Shown here one piece after another: positions 60,940-64,000 of a stretch of DNA of 64,000 bases. Within the stretch, counting starts at the first letter, position 1, and each line of letters begins with the position of its first letter. Source of the stretch: Oscheius tipulae (Eukaryota; Nematoda; Chromadorea; Rhabditida; Rhabditidae). The translations under genes and the position numbers were made by a program. The stretch spans positions 4,464,001-4,528,000 of the forward strand of contig JASJZH010000001.1 of assembly GCA_037178975.1 (NCBI GenBank), read 5' to 3'. The notes under the pieces were generated by a model that searched no databases, had not been told where the DNA came from, and saw nothing but the letters and a program-made list of their open reading frames with translations.

Positions 60940-62818
60940 ATGGCCTCGCTACTCCCATTCACGCAAGTGCGAACAAATACCGTCAACTTCTTCATGCGAC
61001 GTCAGTTTTCAAGCTCCTTTTGGCACAAATTCCCATCATTTCAGGGTCCCAAGGTGAACTGTGGAAGACGTTAACGAGCGTATCCAAGTCAGGACAGAAG
61101 AAGGGTCGCCGAAACACACGACAGCCAGTTCGTCCCCTTCATCGCTTCTACCGAATCGGCTCTGGTCCACTGAAGGTCGATTTTCCCGGACTGAATGCGA
61201 ATCTCGAGACGGCCAAGGATGGCCCGATCCAGATTACTGAGCAGACGGACGAGGAGAAGAAGTACTCGCTGGGCGTCGTCCGTTCCGTCCTCGACGCCAG
61301 AACTGAGTACGTTTGTTTTCTTTTAAATTTGATAAATTCTTTCAGCGCAAAGAAGAGGAATCGCGAAAAGCTGCACCCGCTGGAGCGAGGGTTCAGTGGA
61401 ACACAGCTCGTTGGACAGAAGCTCGGAGCTCCTCCATCCGTCGATCAGGCCAACTTTGAAAACTTTCAAAGTTACTGTCTCGAGGTTCGAAGCTTTTCTT
61501 GTCTCGCAATGACATCAACCCATTGTGTAATTGGTAGAAACAACGCAGCACAAAGGGCCGTACCAAATCTCGAAAGTTTTAACTATAAATAAAAAGTCGC
61601 AAACGTATACGACAGTCTCTTCAATAAAACAAACAGATCCGGAGAGCTCTTAAAAATGACTGTTGTTAACATTCTAGACAGCATGTTTTTTCAAAACACA
61701 AACTGTCGTTAAACTATAAAGATATTAGCGCTTTTGAAGAGTACTGACAGCCATTTTAATTCCACTTTCAGGTAAAAAGAACGTCCAACATGACGAAAGT
61801 TTTCGGTCGTGTTCACACAATGTCGGCTCTCGTGGTGACTGGAAATGGGAACGGATTGGCCGGCTACGCGGTTGGCAAGGCCCCAATTCATCGCACAACG
61901 ACGGCCATCATCAACGGAATGAACATGGCCTCGAGGAAGCTCTTCTTCGTCGAACTGCTCGAAGGACGTACCATCTATCAAGATTTCTACGCGGAATGTC
62001 GTAACACGCGCGTCTTTGCCCAGAGACGACCGGCCGGCTATGGACTGTTGTGTCATCCACGCCTCAGGAAGATTTGTGAGGTTTGCATTAATCTTTGATC
62101 AGTAAACAAATGATATTTTAGCTCATTGGAATCAAGGATATTTACGTCAAAGTTGAGGGCTCGACCAAAAACTATCTGGCTCTTACACACGCCTTCATTA
62201 CGGGTCTTCTGAATCAGGAAACTCATCAACAACTCGCCGAGAGAAAAGGTACATTATTTTCTTGATAACTTATCATCAAAGTCCAGGACTTCACGTCGTG
62301 GAGATGTCTCCCAGCCGACATTTCCTACCGGTCAAGGTTGCCTCACCGATTATCACGCCACTGAAGGCCGAAGAAGAGCTTGAAGCCATCGATCGACTCA
62401 ATTTGGACGACTTCTACGGCGAGGGGCGCTATCCGCTGCGCAAGCCGAAACCGCTTCCATTCTATGCTAAACTCGAGGGCCATATGAAAGCCCAATGGAC
62501 GAAACATCCTTTCCGTAACCATGAAGATGTGGGTCTTTTTCCTCTTCGAGTTTACGAGAATTGACAATGTGCTTTCATCGAAGCTCTTTGAAATTGCAGG
62601 AAGTTTGCGTATTTTGCGGAGAAATGACATTGTTTTTCATAAGACTAATCAGGTTTCAGGTGATGGTGCGTCTGCTCGCCGACAACGTCGTACCCCGATG
62701 GACGCGTGATGCTCGTCGAGAATGGGCCGTCCAGCGACACGAGCGCGCTACTACCGGAGTCGAGCCTCTTCCTGTCGGAATCGGTCTCTCGAACTTCGTT
62801 CCGAAGAAAGAGGAATAA
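60940..62818 (+). CDS. Mitochondrial small ribosomal subunit protein S5 (MRPS5, uS5m)
   Basis: Seven exons: 60940-61000, 61045-61306, 61346-61484, 61772-62080, 62122-62248, 62287-62528, 62660-62818; 432 aa against 430 in human. Visible are the S5 N-terminal RNA-binding block ([20 protein letters not shown]) and the C-terminal block ([20 protein letters not shown], then [12 protein letters not shown]), followed by [17 protein letters not shown], typical of the mitochondrial form. It belongs to the body of the mitoribosomal small subunit near the mRNA entry. The acceptor actttag directly abuts the ATG. The 202-bp gap from TMEM50 fits an operon. The 287-nt intron 3 is unusually long for this gene. 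Confidence 0.95.
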
Positions 62819-62907
62819 TTTTGTTTCTTAGCATAGGTTTTCTTTATTGTTGTCTATTGAACTTTATATAAATTGCCTTATTTTCAGAGTGTACAGTCGG
62901 ACACGAA

Positions 62908-64000
62908 TCAGATCAGCCCAGGTGGTGGTTTGACTCTATTATCGATGAAAGGGTTGTATTCCAAGGAGTGTAGTGTTCTCATAGTCACGACTCCGCCCCC
63001 TAGTCGTCTGAATTTAGGTGGTTTAACTAATAAAACAGGCGACATTACCTGTAATTCATTGAGCCATGATGTTTCCAGCTGTTAAAGTCCTTATCGAAAA
63101 CCTCGACATCTTTCAGATAGGTCTGTCCGTCAAAACCGCCCACAGCATACAGTTTGTCATCGACGACGGACAGACCCACTCCCGATCGTTTCTTGCCCAT
63201 CGCCACCACCGGGTTCCATTCGTTGTTTTTGGGATTGTATCTTGAAAAAAAACTTTGCTTCCACATGAACGGAGTTTTATTACTTTTCGGCCGAACTGAG
63301 CTCAGCACAGTCGTCTCTTCCTCCGACCGCGTACAGATGTCCATCATAGACGGCGGACCCAAGATGTTTCCGCCTGGTCGACATGCTTCTGACTGTCTCC
63401 CAACGTCCAACTCGGGGATCGTATCTAAAGTCAGTTTGTATCACATTATAACTCGCTCGTGGTCCAATTTATGCCACCTAGTCTATCTATAAGCACCATG
63501 CCATCTTACTTGATTCTCTGGCATTCGTCTTGGACTGCTTTCCGCCCTGGACTAACGAACGAAAGAGAGGGTAAGAATCTCATAGTCAAACGGACGACAT
63601 GAACTAATGGTTTTCGTGGTCAACTCAGAAAACGAGAGTCTGTCCCGTGTAGCTTGGAGTTAAATTGACCAGAACTTTTAAAGACGCCTTACCTTTCGAC
63701 CGTGCTCAAAGGATTCTGTCCATCCGATCCACCCACTGCGTAAAGACATCCGTTCAGGACAGAGACCGAAACTCCTAGTCGGCGAGTACTCATCGGAGCC
63801 ACTTTGGACCAGGTATTGGCTCGAGAGTCGTAGCTGAAATCTCTTCTTTGTTGATTTGACTTTGCTCACCTTTCTACGACATTCAGACAGCTGTTTCCAT
63901 CCTGCCCTCCAACAGCATACAGTATACCGTTCAGCACTGCTACTCCGACTGAAGTTCTACAAGTAGACGTGGGGGCAACATCAGTTGACCACTGATTTGT
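62908..64000 (-). CDS. Kelch-repeat protein, KLHL20-like (N-terminal part outside the window)
   Basis: Five exons are visible on the minus strand: 63870-64000 (continues beyond the window), 63693-63833, 63284-63424, 63049-63240, 62908-63007. They encode four kelch blades and the end, each with the GG doublet ([80 protein letters not shown]). The order and spacers match KLHL20, a substrate adaptor for Cullin-3 ubiquitin ligase. The C-terminal tail after RRLGGGVV differs from vertebrate KLHL20. The BTB and BACK domains expected upstream lie outside this window, so Cul3 binding is inferred. It is convergent with MRPS5, with 89 bp between stops. Confidence 0.9.

Overview
This is a eukaryotic window: about twenty protein-coding genes, nearly all split by very short GT-AG introns (commonly 37-50 nt). 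Gene content is metazoan, and several features point to a nematode: cofactor-independent phosphoglycerate mutase, a ferrochelatase-like protein without its catalytic residues, an EAK-7-type TLDc protein, an SLC17-like transporter of the worm type, and a pyrimidine-AG splice acceptor 0-26 nt before most start codons, as expected for spliced-leader trans-splicing. The nematode assignment is an inference; no species is claimed.

Layout: 1-2217 upstream pyrimidine-rich DNA; 2218-5055 SK potassium channel (+); 5194-6444 DXO decapping exonuclease (-); 6923-7883 NDUFS3 (+); 8023-9493 MEAK7/EAK-7 (-); 9672-10060 HSBP1 (-); 10340-11017 inverted-repeat element; 11077-12735 dynein light intermediate chain (+); 12930-17811 CARMIL (-); 18100-19733 ferrochelatase-like protein (+); 19787-20315 inverted-repeat element; 20382-21000 small Cys-rich membrane protein (+); 21099-21521 unknown membrane protein (-); 24753-27486 CREB3-like bZIP factor (+); 27965-31010 iPGM (-); 31590-31952 possible exons (-); 32542-33320 A20/AN1 zinc-finger protein (-); 33321-37549 gene-free purine-rich DNA; 37550-39852 SLC17-like transporter (-); 40195-40529 MITE-like element; 40928-42072 unidentified candidate gene (+); 42026-43798 LETM1 (-); 44357-45907 proteasome ATPase Rpt1 (+); 48789-53117 Islet LIM-homeobox factor (+); 54729-54982 secreted Gly/Tyr-rich peptide (+); 55010-55755 unknown tail-anchored protein (-); 57186-59769 ABCB7 (+); 60082-60737 TMEM50 (+); 60940-62818 mitochondrial ribosomal protein S5 (+); 62908-64000 KLHL20-like kelch protein (-, runs off the window).

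Many products are mitochondrial (NDUFS3, ferrochelatase-like, LETM1, ABCB7, MRPS5). ABCB7-TMEM50-MRPS5 lie head to tail with 312 and 202 bp gaps and a splice acceptor close to or directly at each ATG, which looks like an operon; HSBP1-MEAK7 is a second candidate pair. Convergent genes are packed so tightly that poly(A) signals abut or overlap stop codons.

The most unusual content is the catalytically degenerate ferrochelatase that keeps all four [2Fe-2S] cysteines, a dispersed palindromic motif seen in about ten introns and spacers, three inverted-repeat elements, and an unidentified spliced or decayed coding region at 40.9-42.1 kb. Exon boundaries were read by eye from splice signals, reading-frame phase and remembered family sequences; no alignment or transcript was available.
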